NCBI RefSeq assembly: GCF_017313225.1
Contig: NZ_JAFLNE010000001.1
Coordinates: 992,001 to 1,056,000, forward strand
Length of the DNA: 64,000 bases
Direction: 5' to 3'
Origin: Allomuricauda sp. CAU 1633
Lineage (GTDB): Bacteria > Bacteroidota > Bacteroidia > Flavobacteriales > Flavobacteriaceae
Below the pieces are notes generated by a model. It had not been told where the DNA came from. It did no database searches and was given only the letters and a program-made list of their open reading frames with translations. Positions 62,254 to 64,000 of the stretch are shown here, in pieces. Both the position numbers and the translations under genes were made by a program. Numbering within the stretch: position 1 is the stretch's first letter; each line of letters starts with the position of its first letter.

Positions 62254-63230
62254 TAATCCAAGGATTGGTTCTCTTGATTGGCAAACTTGAGCATATTTTC
62301 AAACTCTTCCGCTGTTAAACTTCCGTAGTAGAAGTTAATGGGATTGATTCGCTCTCCATCCTTGAACACCTCATAGTGAACATGGGGGGCTTCGGAACGA
62401 CCGGTGCTGCCAACAAAACCAATGAGGTCTCCTCTTTTCACCTTTTGGCCTACCGTAACATTATACTTGCTCATGTGGCCATATAATGAAATATAACCAT
62501 AGCCATGATCTATGCGAACGTGTTTTCCGTAACCGGATGATCTATTGTCGGCACGTGTTATCTTTCCATCTCCTGAAGCATAAATGGGCGTACCCCGTGG
62601 AGCGGTAAAATCCATCCCCCAGTGCATTTTTCGTGCTTTGGTAAAGGGGTCCGAACGCCATCCGTAACCAGAAGCCATTCTGGTAAGGTCTTCATTGTTT
62701 ATGGGTTGTATGGCAGGAATGGAAGCCAAGAGTTTCTCCTTTTCCTCCGCCAGTTTGGCAATCTCGTCCAACGATTTGGATTGGATCACCATCTGTTTCT
62801 GGATAATGTCCAACCGTTGTGTAGCATTTATGATGATTTCAGAGTTATTGAAACCTTCCAAGGATTTGTATCGGTTGATTCCTCCAAAACCTGCTTTTCG
62901 CTGCTCTTCTGGAATGGGATTGGCCTCAAAGTACAAACGATAAATGTTATTGTCGCGATCTTCAATATTGGCCAAGACCTGCTCCATCTGCTCCATTTTC
63001 CGGGTCAGGATGTCATATTGGAGTTCATAGTTTCGTACTTCACGTTCCAAAGAAAGCTCCTTGGGCGTATTTACCCATTTTGTGTTCAATAGTATAATGA
63101 GACCTAGAAAACCAAACAAGGCCGAACCCACCAGAAACAGAAAGAGATTCCGGTATCGTTTAGATTTCTTCGGCTCAATTTTCCGATAGGAAAGTGTATC
63201 CGGGTCGTAATAGTACTTAACTTTAGACAT
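62253..63230 (-). CDS. M23-family metallopeptidase (LytM-type)
   Basis: 325 aa. One membrane helix (about 31-47), a coiled coil (about 60-100) and a C-terminal M23 domain with HWGMDFTAPRGTPIYASGDG, LYGHMSKYNV and the HVHYEV end; the metal ligands (H, D, HxH) are present. A peptidoglycan hydrolase or a regulator of one. First gene of a 5-gene minus-strand run (63230 to 60088). Confidence 0.92.
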   Translation of the reverse strand: MSKVKYYYDPDTLSYRKIEPKKSKRYRNLFLFLVGSALFGFLGLIILLNTKWVNTPKELSLEREVRNYELQYDILTRKMEQMEQVLANIEDRDNNIYRLYFEANPIPEEQRKAGFGGINRYKSLEGFNNSEIIINATQRLDIIQKQMVIQSKSLDEIAKLAEEKEKLLASIPAIQPINNEDLTRMASGYGWRSDPFTKARKMHWGMDFTAPRGTPIYASGDGKITRADNRSSGYGKHVRIDHGYGYISLYGHMSKYNVTVGQKVKRGDLIGFVGSTGRSEAPHVHYEVFKDGERINPINFYYGSLTAEEFENMLKFANQENQSLD

Positions 63231-63353
63231 GAAGGGATTTTATCCTATTTTTGCTCACTTATCTGCCAACGGGCAGGCTATTTTTATCAAAACAAGCAAA
63301 TATAAAAATTGTTTTGTTTAAAGTGTTAAATTTAAGAAAACCCTAGGAATTCA

Positions 63354-64000
63354 ATGACATCCCAAGAAATTAGGACTCAATTTTTAAACTTTTTTAAAGA
63401 AAAGAACCATAAAATAGTGCCATCGGCACCTATGGTGATGAAGAATGACCCCACGTTGATGTTCACCAATGCAGGCATGAACCAGTTTAAGGAGTTTTTC
63501 TTGGGAAATTCTGTTCCAAAGTCAAAAAGAGTCACTGATACCCAAAAATGTCTTCGGGTTAGTGGAAAGCACAACGATTTGGAAGAAGTGGGCAAAGACA
63601 CCTACCATCATACCATGTTTGAGATGTTGGGCAACTGGAGTTTTGGGGATTATTTTAAAAAGGAAGCCATCCAATGGGCATGGGAATTGCTGACGGAGGT
63701 TTACAAAATAGACAAGGAAAGCCTTTACGTTTCGGTTTTTGAAGGGAGTGAGGATGATAACTTGGATTTGGACCAAGAGGCGTACGATTTGTGGAAAGCC
63801 ATTGTTCCTGAAGACCGTATCATCATGGGGAACAAAAAAGACAATTTTTGGGAAATGGGAGACCAAGGTCCCTGTGGTCCCTGTTCTGAAATCCATGTGG
63901 ACCTTCGTTCCAAAGAAGAGAAAACGAAAGTTCCCGGAGCTACTTTGGTGAACCAAGATCACCCGCTTGTGGTAGAAATCTGGAATTTGGTTTTTATCCA
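63354..64000 (+). CDS. alaS: Alanyl-tRNA synthetase, 3'-truncated by window edge
   Basis: The first 215 codons. It has the class II motif 1 and 2 region ([63 protein letters not shown]) and the CGPCSE signature typical of AlaRS. It charges tRNA-Ala. The rest lies beyond the window. Confidence 0.95.
   Translation, partial: MTSQEIRTQFLNFFKEKNHKIVPSAPMVMKNDPTLMFTNAGMNQFKEFFLGNSVPKSKRVTDTQKCLRVSGKHNDLEEVGKDTYHHTMFEMLGNWSFGDYFKKEAIQWAWELLTEVYKIDKESLYVSVFEGSEDDNLDLDQEAYDLWKAIVPEDRIIMGNKKDNFWEMGDQGPCGPCSEIHVDLRSKEEKTKVPGATLVNQDHPLVVEIWNLVFI

Overview
The window looks like chromosome of a marine-type member of the Flavobacteriaceae (Bacteroidota). The signs are a SusC/SusD outer-membrane pair, many lipoproteins, LytTR and AraC regulators, few Shine-Dalgarno sites, and Bacteroidota promoters (a -33 TTTG and a -7 TAnnTTTG box, clearest at the initiator tRNA). 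The genus cannot be fixed from sequence alone.

Region 1 (1-13140): a pentose-polymer catabolic cluster on the + strand. It holds glycosidases of families GH39 (cut by the window edge), GH3 and GH51, an enolase-superfamily sugar-acid dehydratase, an SDR dehydrogenase, a FAH-fold enzyme, an alpha-ketoglutaric semialdehyde dehydrogenase and a three-gene TRAP transporter. Read together this is a Weimberg-like oxidative route: oligosaccharide to pentose, pentonate, 2-keto-3-deoxypentonate, alpha-ketoglutaric semialdehyde and alpha-ketoglutarate.

Region 2 (about 13485-46644): a 33-kb island inserted in the initiator tRNA-fMet gene. Its ends are 166-167-bp near-identical direct repeats (13319-13484 and 46478-46644). 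Each carries the 3' part of the tRNA, its terminator and the first codons of a tyrosine integrase. The integrase beside the intact tRNA has an in-frame TGA. Cargo in order: an ECF42-type sigma factor with two YCII proteins; a LytS/LytTR two-component pair divergent from a SusC/SusD/lipoprotein operon; small stress-type genes (DinB-like, SnoaL-like, AraC, DUF1761); a tiny poly-proline lipoprotein ahead of a TPR histidine kinase and LuxR-type regulator; a solitary HsdR-N-like nuclease; and a tightly packed nine-gene operon (36971-43387: YegP/DUF1508, NfeD, stomatin, membrane protein, TerB-like, coiled-coil membrane protein, VWA-like lipoprotein, DUF4236-Excalibur chimera, ion channel with an altered filter). 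That operon is the best candidate for an undescribed membrane-stress or defence system.

Region 3 (46686-64000): core chromosome. It has an AGCS symporter overlapping era, then der, the alpha-2-macroglobulin/pbpC pair, a TPM/LemA/MerR/M23 operon and the start of alaS.

Probable links: the ECF sigma factor may drive at least three island promoters that share a TGTCCCCT-like box and a GTTC/GTAA box at fixed 18-nt spacing. The LytTR regulator probably acts on repeats upstream of susC. All functions are inferred from sequence by eye; no searches were run.
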